Shown here in pieces: positions 54,833-62,490 of a stretch of 64,000 nucleotides of DNA. This DNA is from Archivesica marissinica (lineage: Eukaryota > Mollusca > Bivalvia > Venerida > Vesicomyidae), in assembly GCA_014843695.1 (NCBI GenBank), contig CM026394.1, positions 37,526,738-37,590,737 of the forward strand, written 5' to 3'. The position numbers were made by a program, and so were the translations under genes. The stretch's first letter is position 1, and each line of letters begins with the position of its first letter. Below the pieces are notes generated by a model that did no database searches, was not told the origin of the DNA, and was given only the letters and a program-made list of their open reading frames with translations.

Positions 54833-54983
54833 CGTTTTAGAGTGTTTTTAAAACAATAGAGAAAATGTTAGTTTTTTGTTATCTTATATAGTCTCTAAGA
54901 AGAATCCAGATCCATCTTCTAATAAAACCTATAAAATAAGAGACAGAAGAGTAGTTAGTTACATTGTTAGAAACAATACAAAC
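54833..54983. promoter_or_regulatory. divergent intergenic region between polB and zinc-knuckle gene
   Basis: Contains AGTGTTTTTAAAA at 54841-54853, the exact reverse of motifs at 57163-57175 and 57318-57330. A bidirectional promoter is likely by position. Confidence 0.45.
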
Positions 54984-55769
54984 ATGGATACACGAGACTT
55001 CACTAATTATAGGTGTTATAAATGTAACATCCTAGGACATTGTTCAGCTGATTGTAAAGCTTCAAAAGCAATATTACAAAAAGTTAAACAACAATATAAG
55101 AAAGCAGCTAAATGTTCAAAATGTAAGGAATTAGGACATTATGTAACCGAATGTAAAGCATCAAAATGTCAGCTATGTTATCAAATAGGACATAACAAAG
55201 ATACGTGTATTGAAGAGAAATGTTTATGTTATAAATGCCATAACATAGGACATTATCCATTTTCATGTCCTAATGATGAAAAATTAAAAAATATTACATG
55301 TTTTAAATGTAAATGTAAAGGTCATTACGCAAATAATTGTAAAGTATTTCTTTGCACTAATTGCGGAGGTACTGATCATTTAAGTCAAGTATGTCCTGAA
55401 ATTAGATTATGTTATAAATGTCATATGCCTGGACATTTTGCATCTAAATGTGAAATAACAACCAAAATTAAAGATGATGATGACGATGACGATAATGATG
55501 TTCAAGAACCAACACCTAATCAACAAGCGATGATAAATTTAGAAGAACAAAATGATGATACAGATGATACTACAATAGTTATGAGTGATGACGATGATGA
55601 TGAATGGTTAGGAAAATCATTATTGAAAGTTGAAAGCTCAATGAATAAAACGAATGAGCTTAAGAAGTTGAAGAAAAATAATAAAAATTTACGAAAACGT
55701 AAATATTTCGACATATTGGATACGTTTGCTAAAGATACTAAAGATAATAAGAAACAATATACATTTTAG
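54984..55769 (+). CDS. seven-zinc-knuckle (CNBP-like) nucleic-acid-binding protein
   Basis: 261 aa from the ATG at 54984; a longer frame begins only with TTG. It has exactly seven C-x2-C-x4-H-x4-C knuckles (CYKCNILGHCSADC, CSKCKELGHYVTEC, CQLCYQIGHNKDTC, CYKCHNIGHYPFSC, CFKCKCKGHYANNC, CTNCGGTDHLSQVC, CYKCHMPGHFASKC), the number in cellular CNBP. An acidic Asp-rich middle and a Lys-rich C-terminus follow. The family binds single-stranded nucleic acid. Origin from a host CNBP or a Gag-like source is inference; a replication or RNA-handling role fits its place next to polB. Confidence 0.85.
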   Translation: MDTRDFTNYRCYKCNILGHCSADCKASKAILQKVKQQYKKAAKCSKCKELGHYVTECKASKCQLCYQIGHNKDTCIEEKCLCYKCHNIGHYPFSCPNDEKLKNITCFKCKCKGHYANNCKVFLCTNCGGTDHLSQVCPEIRLCYKCHMPGHFASKCEITTKIKDDDDDDDNDVQEPTPNQQAMINLEEQNDDTDDTTIVMSDDDDDEWLGKSLLKVESSMNKTNELKKLKKNNKNLRKRKYFDILDTFAKDTKDNKKQYTF

Positions 55770-55808
55770 AATGCTCTCTAAGCATATAATGTATATAAAT
55801 AACTAATA

Positions 55809-55940
55809 ATGAATCATTATAATAAACGCTTACAGCCTGTAAGATGTATAATATGTAATTATAAATTATATATTAGAACAGACATTTATTGTAATAAGTG
55901 TAAATATTATAATCTGTATAAAAAAAATACACGATTATAA
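55809..55940 (+). CDS. 43-aa zinc-ribbon microprotein
   Basis: ATG at 55809, TAA at 55938-55940. Two CxxC pairs (Cys13-Cys16 and Cys28-Cys31; RCIICNY and YCNKCKYY) give a four-Cys zinc ribbon, in a basic protein. It fills the gap between the zinc-knuckle gene and the kinase, 39 bp and 15 bp from them. Small Cys4 proteins of this kind occur in viruses as transcription or assembly factors; the function here is unknown. Confidence 0.6.
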   Translation: MNHYNKRLQPVRCIICNYKLYIRTDIYCNKCKYYNLYKKNTRL

Positions 55941-55955
55941 ATATTCGGCATCATT

Positions 55956-56564
55956 ATGATACTTACACTGGAAGGTAATATAGGTGCTGGTAAAAGTACG
56001 TTATTAAAACGTATAGCTAAAACATTTACCGATACTCATATATATCCGGAGAGAATAGAAGAATGGACATGCGTACATGGGCATAAAAGTGATTACAATT
56101 TATTGTATTTAGGTAAAAAGGATCCAATAAACTATGCATTTCCTCTTCAAATAACTACTTTAGAAAGTCATAGAAAAAATTTATATGAAATAAATGGTAA
56201 ATCTGGTTACCATTTCTGTAAAAGATCTCAATATAGTTGTCAAAATGTGTTTACCAGATATTGTATGGATAATAATACAATGAATGATTGTCAACTAGCT
56301 GTATACGATAATATGGTAGCTAATATGCAAAAACCTGAACATATTCTATATATTGATACACCAGCAACTATATGTTTACAAAGAATAAGAAGACGTAATA
56401 GACCAGAAGAAGAACAATTAGACATAGAATATTTAAATACACTACATAGATACCATCAAGAATGGATATCTAAAGAACAAATACCTATAACTGTATTAAA
56501 TTATGAACATAATATAGAACAAATAATGAATACAATACGTACTGTTTTAATCCAACATGTTTAA
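55956..56564 (+). CDS. deoxynucleoside kinase
   Basis: 202 aa. P-loop GNIGAGKST (7-15), catalytic-base region ERIEEW (32-37), a KRS triplet (89-91) where many family members have ERS, and the Arg-rich lid with RIRRRNRPEEEQ followed by YLNTLHRYHQEW. It is close to the animal and insect-virus dNK/TK2 family and of typical length or slightly short. It phosphorylates deoxynucleosides to supply dNTPs. The change from Glu to Lys in the ERS motif is odd and could alter activity. Its 3' end overlaps the convergent gene at 56561 by 4 bp. Confidence 0.9.
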   Translation: MILTLEGNIGAGKSTLLKRIAKTFTDTHIYPERIEEWTCVHGHKSDYNLLYLGKKDPINYAFPLQITTLESHRKNLYEINGKSGYHFCKRSQYSCQNVFTRYCMDNNTMNDCQLAVYDNMVANMQKPEHILYIDTPATICLQRIRRRNRPEEEQLDIEYLNTLHRYHQEWISKEQIPITVLNYEHNIEQIMNTIRTVLIQHV

Positions 56565-57079
56565 TGTTTTGTAGGAGCATCTTTAAACGAAATGTTCTTT
56601 TTACCAATAGGTGGATATTTCATAGAACTTTTAATATTTTTAGCTTCTTCATATTTAGATGTTTCACATTTACGCTTTTTCGAACACTTTTCCTTTGTAT
56701 CAGAGCTCTTATTATATTTAGGTATAATAAGCTTAGGTACTTTTAATGATTCATAAGGTAAATCATTATTAACTGCAAATGTAACTGGTACTTTCATTTC
56801 ATCTGGTACAAAAATTAAACGTTTATTTTCCATTAATTTTGATATTTCTTTAGTATATTCAACTAGAACATCTAAAGAAGCTCTAATACGAGTAGAATTA
56901 TAATTCATTAATTTTAATTCAACAAGCATATCGCTATTAACATTACCAGTTGTAGACTCATACGGTATATCTTGTTCTTGATTATAAGGTATATCATCAA
57001 AAACCTTATTATCTAACAGAGGCATACCACTATCAGCCATACAAGTTTCTAAAATATCTTCCATATTTGTAAAATACAT
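56561..57079 (-). CDS. 172-aa unknown protein with Lys-rich tail
   Basis: ATG at 57079; a second ATG (MEDILETC) at 57064 is equally possible. The N-terminal half is acidic (DSGMPLLDNKVFDDIPYNQE). The C-terminal half is basic with a nuclear-signal-like KEKCSKKRKCETSK. Not recognised. It converges with the kinase and diverges from the packaging ATPase across the repeat-bearing intergenic region. Confidence 0.65.
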   Translation of the reverse strand: MYFTNMEDILETCMADSGMPLLDNKVFDDIPYNQEQDIPYESTTGNVNSDMLVELKLMNYNSTRIRASLDVLVEYTKEISKLMENKRLIFVPDEMKVPVTFAVNNDLPYESLKVPKLIIPKYNKSSDTKEKCSKKRKCETSKYEEAKNIKSSMKYPPIGKKNISFKDAPTKH

Positions 57080-57563
57080 AATAACGCAAAAGATACAATA
57101 AAAGTATGATTGTGTATTTTAATAAAACATATGAATGAGCGTATGTTTTTATAAGTTATGATTTTTAAAAACACTTAAGAATATTTAACCAATAATATAA
57201 TAGGAGCGATATTATTGGTCTTCATATAAGTTGTTTATGTATATTTTGTACAATAACATGTTTTTCTGCACGTATTTTTGTTACATAACAACATGTTTAT
57301 GCACGTATACATATGAATTTTAAAAACACTTAAGAATATTTAACCAATAATATAATAGGAACGATATTATTGGTCTTCATATAAGTTGTTTATGTATATT
57401 TTGTACAATAACATGTATTTCTGCACGTAATTTTGTTACATAACAACATTTTTTCTGCACGTATACAATAACCCTATGTATCTTTTTTATATATATGTAA
57501 ATTATAAAAATAAAATCTCATAAACTGTATATAATTTGTTTGTTATTGTTGTTAAAACAAAAA
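57080..57563. promoter_or_regulatory. divergent intergenic region with duplicated hairpin module
   Basis: About 480 bp between a minus gene and the plus-strand packaging operon. Two near-identical copies of about 145 bp (57162-57310 and 57316-57462) each carry AACACTTAAG, then the perfect 10-bp inverted repeat CCAATAATAT / ATATTATTGG (57189-57218; 57344-57373), then CTGCACGTA-type sequence. Candidate origin, packaging site or bidirectional promoter. Confidence 0.6.
57162..57462 (+). repeat. 145-bp direct repeat, two copies, each with a stem-loop
   Basis: The stems are identical in both copies. The 10-nt loops differ by one base (AATAGGAGCG and AATAGGAACG). Confidence 0.9.
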
Positions 57564-58217
57564 ATGATGATGGATACTAATATTATATTCCAACATCCTC
57601 GTAATATATTTGTTGCTGGACCTAGTGGTAGCGGTAAAACAGTAACAGTTGCTAAGATAGTGAAATATAGAAATGTTATATTTGACAAATCTATAGGCCT
57701 CGTATATTGGTGTTATAAAGAATGGCAAATACAATATGAAGATGTTAAAAAAGATGATACAGAAGGTTTAGTAAAATTTATTGAAGGTATACCCTCAGAT
57801 GATGATAGTTATTTTCCTATAACCCCGGACGAACCATATATGATAATATTTGATGATATGATGGGCACGGAATATGAAGATAAAATAGTATCATGGTTTA
57901 CAAGAAAAGGTCATCATAGAGGCGCTACGTGTATATATATAACACAAAATTTATATCAACAGAGTAAGATTTCTAGAACTATAAATTTAAATTCAAAATA
58001 TATACTATTATTTAAGAATAGTAGGGATAAAGGTCAAATAATAGTTTTAGCTAGACAATCGCAAATAAAACATTTATTAGATGCATATAAAAATGCTACC
58101 GAAGCACCATATGGTTATTTATTAGTGGACTTTCATCCTATAACTAACGAAAAATATAGACTAAAAACCGATATTTTTCCTCATAGTGACGGTACAGGTG
58201 CACGAATATATATTTAA
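57564..58217 (+). CDS. FtsK/HerA-type genome-packaging ATPase
   Basis: About 217 aa from the first of three consecutive ATGs at 57564; the frame upstream starts only with TTG. Walker A GPSGSGKT near residue 20 and Walker B YMIIFDDMMG near residue 100, with a probable sensor region CIYITQNLYQQ, match the Polinton/adenovirus-like/poxvirus A32 packaging ATPases. It pumps DNA into capsids. First gene of the plus-strand late series, followed 4 bp later by the next gene. Confidence 0.92.
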   Translation: MMMDTNIIFQHPRNIFVAGPSGSGKTVTVAKIVKYRNVIFDKSIGLVYWCYKEWQIQYEDVKKDDTEGLVKFIEGIPSDDDSYFPITPDEPYMIIFDDMMGTEYEDKIVSWFTRKGHHRGATCIYITQNLYQQSKISRTINLNSKYILLFKNSRDKGQIIVLARQSQIKHLLDAYKNATEAPYGYLLVDFHPITNEKYRLKTDIFPHSDGTGARIYI

Positions 58218-58221
58218 AATT

Positions 58222-58968
58222 ATGACTATATACGATTTAATAAAACGTTTAATGCAGGAACAAAATCCTGATAAACGTGAACAATTATTATCTAGAGGCG
58301 ATACTCGTTTAATGAAATGGTTTATATCAATAGCCAATGCTATATTAGATAATAAAATATCTATGCCTAAACAAACTATAAAGTTTATGAATAAACATAA
58401 AAATATTATAAAATCTATAGGAGATAGTAGTACATCTACTTCGGATAGAAACAAATTATTACTTACTAAAGGTGGTTCAGGTTTCTTAGGTGGTGTAATG
58501 ATACGTACATTTATGAATTGGAAGAGTGGTAAAAAAGTAATTAAACCTAAAAAATCTAAAATAGTTAAGAAAAAAGTTATTAAACCTAAAAAATCTAGAA
58601 TAGTTAAGAAAAAAGTTAAGAAAACAAATAAAGTAAATCAACATATAGAAACACCTACCAGTACTATATTACAAGCTATGACACCTATTAGCAGTCCTAC
58701 AACATCTTTAGGTATAGATACACCTAAAGGTTTTAGTCCCGATATTTCATCATTATCTTATGATTATGGATTGGGTAGACCTTTAGCATGGTCACCATTA
58801 AATAAACGAGCTAATACAGTTGAATTACCCTCTATGACTTCATTTTTAAATCGTATAACACCTACTAAGAATTATACATCACCATTATTAACTAATTGGA
58901 ATAATATAGCTGAAAAACCACTAACTGCAACAATTGCTGATATTGATGATTTATCTCAATACTTATAA
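58222..58968 (+). CDS. conserved Polinton-type protein with Gly-rich hydrophobic motif and KKxIKPKK repeats
   Basis: 248 aa from the ATG at 58222 (4 bp after the ATPase stop; a longer frame overlaps it). The N-terminal part is helical (LIKRLMQEQNPDKREQLLSR). Then comes a LLLTKGGSGFLGGVMIRTF motif of the Gly-Gly plus hydrophobic type common in structural precursors of adenovirus-like elements. Then a Lys repeat (KKVIKPKKSKIVK, twice) and a Ser/Thr/Pro-rich end. A virion DNA-binding or minor capsid role is inference. Confidence 0.7.
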   Translation: MTIYDLIKRLMQEQNPDKREQLLSRGDTRLMKWFISIANAILDNKISMPKQTIKFMNKHKNIIKSIGDSSTSTSDRNKLLLTKGGSGFLGGVMIRTFMNWKSGKKVIKPKKSKIVKKKVIKPKKSRIVKKKVKKTNKVNQHIETPTSTILQAMTPISSPTTSLGIDTPKGFSPDISSLSYDYGLGRPLAWSPLNKRANTVELPSMTSFLNRITPTKNYTSPLLTNWNNIAEKPLTATIADIDDLSQYL

Positions 58969-59040
58969 GTAGTCGTAATATCTTTTTATTATAAATACTA
59001 TATGTAATTATTATATATATTCATTTAACGTAAGAGTATC

Positions 59041-59226
59041 ATGGCAGGAAAACGTCATATAAAACGTCATAGAGCTCATAAAATACATATAAAAAGACGT
59101 AAAATAAGTAGAAGAAATCAACGAGGAGGTGTTATACCATTACCATTACTTGCATTAGGTGCAGGTCTATTAACGCCTATTATAGCTGATGGTGTTAAAG
59201 ATCTTATAAAACGTTTAGGCGTATAA
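59041..59226 (+). CDS. 61-aa core-protein-like (pX/mu-like) basic protein
   Basis: Residues 1-28 are dominated by Lys, Arg and His (GKRHIKRHRAHKIHIKRRKI). Then comes RGGV, and then a hydrophobic helix (IPLPLLALGAGLLTPIIAD). This order, basic arm, Gly-Gly, hydrophobic tail, is that of adenovirus core protein X precursors and of small proteins in adintoviruses, where the protease cuts after GG. The resemblance is of layout; no alignment was run. The ATG is at the first base and the stop is clean. Confidence 0.65.
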   Translation: MAGKRHIKRHRAHKIHIKRRKISRRNQRGGVIPLPLLALGAGLLTPIIADGVKDLIKRLGV

Positions 59227-59257
59227 TTATACTCTCATTAATGTATTATAGGTTATC

Positions 59258-59589
59258 ATGAAAACGTTTAAAAAAAACAACCTTTAATAAGGCGTTACGG
59301 TAAATATTTATTAGGTTTACATAATACACCCGATACATTTAAACGTAGCGTAATAAAAAGATGCGATAATTGTTTAATAAAATGTATATGCGAATGTTGT
59401 CATAATGTTTTAAAGGGTAGTGTTGACATGAATAAGAATCATAAGACATCATTAAAGCATTGGAGTAAGGATATACGTTTATTAGCCGATAAAACTATAT
59501 CTACTAAACGTAAACGTAAAATAATAACGCCTCAATTAATAAATATATTAATTGATAGTATAAAAACTAAAGTAGAAAATACAATATGA
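59258..59589 (+). pseudogene. small Cys-rich basic Polinton protein, frameshifted
   Basis: ATG at 59258 leads after nine codons to a stop. The other frame stays open from just after an A8 run (59270-59277) to TGA at 59587, with conserved-looking CDNCLIKCICECC, VLKGSVDMNKNHKTSLKHW and DKTISTKRKRKI. The last four bases overlap the next ATG (ATGA), as expected for a real gene end. So this is a gene of about 110 codons with a one-base frame change near its start: sequencing error, decay or slippage. Confidence 0.7.
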
Positions 59590-60251
59590 ATAAAATGGTA
59601 TTAGTGCCTGAGGCACATGTAGAGGAATTAAAACTTTTACGTATATATCAAAAAGCTAAATTACCGCCTAAACCAGAAATAATACAGACTGTAGATATAC
59701 AAAAAAATATTGATGAATTAATGACTAATCCTAATATATCTAATACAGATAAAATGCATAGTTATGGTGAATATATGTTAAAATATAATAGTTTTAAAGA
59801 TCAAGCTACCGATAGAGATGATACAACATCAAAAGCACCTACATATGTACCAGAAATAATAACGCCTATATCTAACGATAATGTAATTACGAATATACCT
59901 AAAAGTATGCAAAAACCTATACGTAATTTGTTAGATCAAATAAAAGGTAATACTAATATTACGTGGGATGATAAAGGTACTGTAAGTATTAAAGGTAAGG
60001 TTATAGTAGGCAGTAATATAAATGATATTATGAATGATGCTGCTAGAGAAAGAAAATCTAGAATGAATGCTGTTGGTTGGATAGATGTTGCTGAAGAGTT
60101 AATAAATAAAAATCAATATATAAATGTAGGTAATAAAAGATGGAATAACTATGTAAATAAAAAGGTTAACAATAAACCAATAACACCATCTAGTAAAAAA
60201 CATTCAAAGTCAACAAAACGTTTACAAGATAAATCATGGGAAAAATGGTAA
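59586..60251 (+). CDS. conserved Polinton-type protein of unknown function (221 aa)
   Basis: Begins MNKMVLVPEAHVEELKLLR. This MVLVP start occurs in proteins next to integrases in other animal Polinton-like elements, to my recollection. The middle is Thr/Pro-rich; the C-terminal third has WDDKGTVSIKGKVIVGSN and GWIDVAEELINKNQY, then a basic tail. It starts inside the stop of the preceding gene (ATGA overlap). A structural or scaffolding role is plausible but not shown. Confidence 0.75.
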   Translation: MNKMVLVPEAHVEELKLLRIYQKAKLPPKPEIIQTVDIQKNIDELMTNPNISNTDKMHSYGEYMLKYNSFKDQATDRDDTTSKAPTYVPEIITPISNDNVITNIPKSMQKPIRNLLDQIKGNTNITWDDKGTVSIKGKVIVGSNINDIMNDAARERKSRMNAVGWIDVAEELINKNQYINVGNKRWNNYVNKKVNNKPITPSSKKHSKSTKRLQDKSWEKW

Positions 60252-60281
60252 TAAAAGATAAAATATTACGATCTATTTATT

Positions 60282-61316
60282 ATGATAAAAAATCCTGCAT
60301 CTTTTTCAGGAATCGGTAAATTATATAAAGCTGGTAAATTAGTATTAAAATCGTTAACTTTAAAAGATGTTAAACATTGGTTAGCGGAACAAAAAACCTA
60401 TACATTACATAAACCTATAACAAGAACATTTAAACGTAGAAAAACTATAGTAGCTGGTATAGATATTCAATGGCAAGCAGATTTAGCTGATATGCAAACA
60501 TTTAGTAAATATAATAAAGGTTATCGTTATTTATTATGTGTTATTGATGTATTCTCAAAAATGGCTTGGGTTAAACCTATAAAAAATAAATTATCTAAGA
60601 CATTAATACATTCATTTAATAGTATATTAAATGAATCGTGTAGAAAACCTAAATCTTTACAAACAGCAGCAGGGGGCGAATTTATTAATAGACCGTTTCA
60701 AAAGTTTTTAAAAAATAAACATATTCATTTTTTTACTACAGAAAATCCAGAAACTAAAGCTAGTATTATTGAACGTTTTCAACGTACACTTAAAGGTAAA
60801 ATGTGGAAATATTTTACATCTAATAATACTAAAAAATATATTAATATATTACAAGATCTTATAGATAATTATAATCGATCAAAACATAGTTCTACGGGTT
60901 ATAAACCTACTGATGCTAATATCGGTAATGAACATATAATATCTAATAATATTAATAATAATAATGAAATATCTAAAGATAATAAAACTATTAAAATAGG
61001 TGATCATGTTAGAATTAATAAAACTAAAAAACATTTCACTAAAGGTTATTTACCAAATTGGACATTAGAATTATTTATTGTATATAAAGTTATTAATGGT
61101 TCTCCGATAACATTTAAGGTTCATGATTTGAACGGTGAGGAAATAAAAGGTTCATTTTATAGAAATGAATTACAATTAATTAAAAATAAAGGCGATTATG
61201 ATATAGAGAAAATATTAAAACGTAGAGTTATTATTAAAAAAGGTCGTAAAATTAGAGAAATATTTGTAAAGTGGAAAGGTTACGATAAGTCATTTAATAA
61301 ATGGATATTAGCATAA
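60282..61316 (+). CDS. retrovirus-like (rve) integrase with C-terminal chromodomain, probable active-site mutant
   Basis: 344 aa. The rve core has WQADLADM (Asp67), CVIDVFSKMAWVKPI and KASIIERFQRTLKGKMW (Glu164). An SH3-like segment (GDHVRINKTKKHFTKG) and a chromodomain (YDIEKILKRR ... FVKWKGYDKSFNKW) follow, as in Polinton integrases. Where the family has T-Asp-x-G-x-E-F, this copy reads TAAGGEF: the second catalytic Asp is Ala129, about 35 residues before Glu164. Unless the assembly is wrong, catalysis should be lost. It overlaps the next gene's start by 16 bp. Confidence 0.9.
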   Translation: MIKNPASFSGIGKLYKAGKLVLKSLTLKDVKHWLAEQKTYTLHKPITRTFKRRKTIVAGIDIQWQADLADMQTFSKYNKGYRYLLCVIDVFSKMAWVKPIKNKLSKTLIHSFNSILNESCRKPKSLQTAAGGEFINRPFQKFLKNKHIHFFTTENPETKASIIERFQRTLKGKMWKYFTSNNTKKYINILQDLIDNYNRSKHSSTGYKPTDANIGNEHIISNNINNNNEISKDNKTIKIGDHVRINKTKKHFTKGYLPNWTLELFIVYKVINGSPITFKVHDLNGEEIKGSFYRNELQLIKNKGDYDIEKILKRRVIIKKGRKIREIFVKWKGYDKSFNKWILA

Positions 61317-61621
61317 AAAATATGGATGATATTGAATCCATACCATCTTTAGATAATAATAATAATCTTAAAACATTAGATAATAATAATAATCTTAAAA
61401 CATTAGTATCATCATCATCATCTATAAAATCTAATAAATTTAGTGATTTATCGGGACTATATATATATACAGCACAGATGTTACTCATCTATTGCGTATT
61501 TGCGGCTTCGGTATGGGGTCTTGCGTACGGCGATACAAATAATAAAGACGTTTGGCTAGTTCTTTTAAGTACAATAACGGGTATAGGTTTACCTTCGCCT
61601 AAAATATCGAAACGAAGATAA
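61301..61621 (+). CDS. 106-aa membrane protein
   Basis: A low-complexity start with a doubled LDNNNNLKT motif and a Ser run, then two hydrophobic spans (about residues 53-75, LYIYTAQMLLIYCVFAASVW, and 84-97, VWLVLLSTITGIGL), and a short basic end. Two-pass membrane protein. Its start lies inside the integrase end; its stop overlaps the next ATG (TAATG). Function unknown; virion or host-membrane role possible. Confidence 0.75.
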   Translation: MDISIKNMDDIESIPSLDNNNNLKTLDNNNNLKTLVSSSSSIKSNKFSDLSGLYIYTAQMLLIYCVFAASVWGLAYGDTNNKDVWLVLLSTITGIGLPSPKISKRR

Positions 61622-62490
61622 TGGAAGATTTCTATATAACCCTTATGAGCGATAGTTCTTTAAATATATATCCTAATAATACGGTAGCTGAATTTAGATG
61701 TAAATTAGCTAAACCTATAACCTTAAATAAAAAAGAAGAATGGAGCGTAGCTCTAACAGAAATCACCTATCCTGGAGCTATAGTAATTGTTATAGAAGGG
61801 GAACAACATTTTGAGCTTACATTACCCGATAATATAGAAGTTTTAGTACCAGGTCCTTATAGAGGTAATATACCTCTAGGTTTTTATGATACACCTTTAC
61901 AATTTATGCAAATGATAAATGCTTGTATAAAAGATATATTAGATCGTGTAATTAAAATAAGTATAACGGTGGCTATAGATAGAATACTTGAAAGGGATAA
62001 TATACTTCAAATATTATTTAAATTTCGTAGTAGTAATAGTGTATGCGAATTACATACAATACCCTTAAACGTTAATATAGGATTAACTTTTCATCCTAAT
62101 ATATGTAGAAAATTAGGTTTTTTAAACGCTACTAAAAATTATATTTTACGTCCTATAGATATAGAACCATCTCCTTTTAAAGAACCCGTTAATCTATTAA
62201 TTAATGATAGTTCTATATATGTTTACATAGATATTATAGAACCTGTAATGATATCTGATGGTGAAGAACAATTATTACGTGTTTTACCTTTTAAAGTTAA
62301 AACTAACGTTAATCATTATAGTACTAATGAATTTCAACATGATCAATATATAAAAATAAATCGTAACCCTATAGATGAAATATATGTTCATATAAAAAAC
62401 GTTTTATGTAATAATATTCATTTCTATGATGGTAAGTGTATATTAACGTTACATTTTATAAGAGACGCTATATTTAGTAATTTCGTATAA
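61621..62490 (+). CDS. conserved Polinton-type protein, paralogue 1 (289 aa)
   Basis: Begins MEDFYITLMSDSSLNIYPNN, with KKEEWSVALTEITYPG (about 37-52). The C-terminus has YVYIDIIEPVMISDGEEQL, DEIYVHIKN and LTLHFIR. Proteins with this start and end are widespread next to Polinton-like integrases in animal genomes (recognition, not a search). It shares both ends with the next gene, so the two are duplicates. The late position suggests a virion component; the exact role is not established here. Confidence 0.8.
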   Translation: MEDFYITLMSDSSLNIYPNNTVAEFRCKLAKPITLNKKEEWSVALTEITYPGAIVIVIEGEQHFELTLPDNIEVLVPGPYRGNIPLGFYDTPLQFMQMINACIKDILDRVIKISITVAIDRILERDNILQILFKFRSSNSVCELHTIPLNVNIGLTFHPNICRKLGFLNATKNYILRPIDIEPSPFKEPVNLLINDSSIYVYIDIIEPVMISDGEEQLLRVLPFKVKTNVNHYSTNEFQHDQYIKINRNPIDEIYVHIKNVLCNNIHFYDGKCILTLHFIRDAIFSNFV

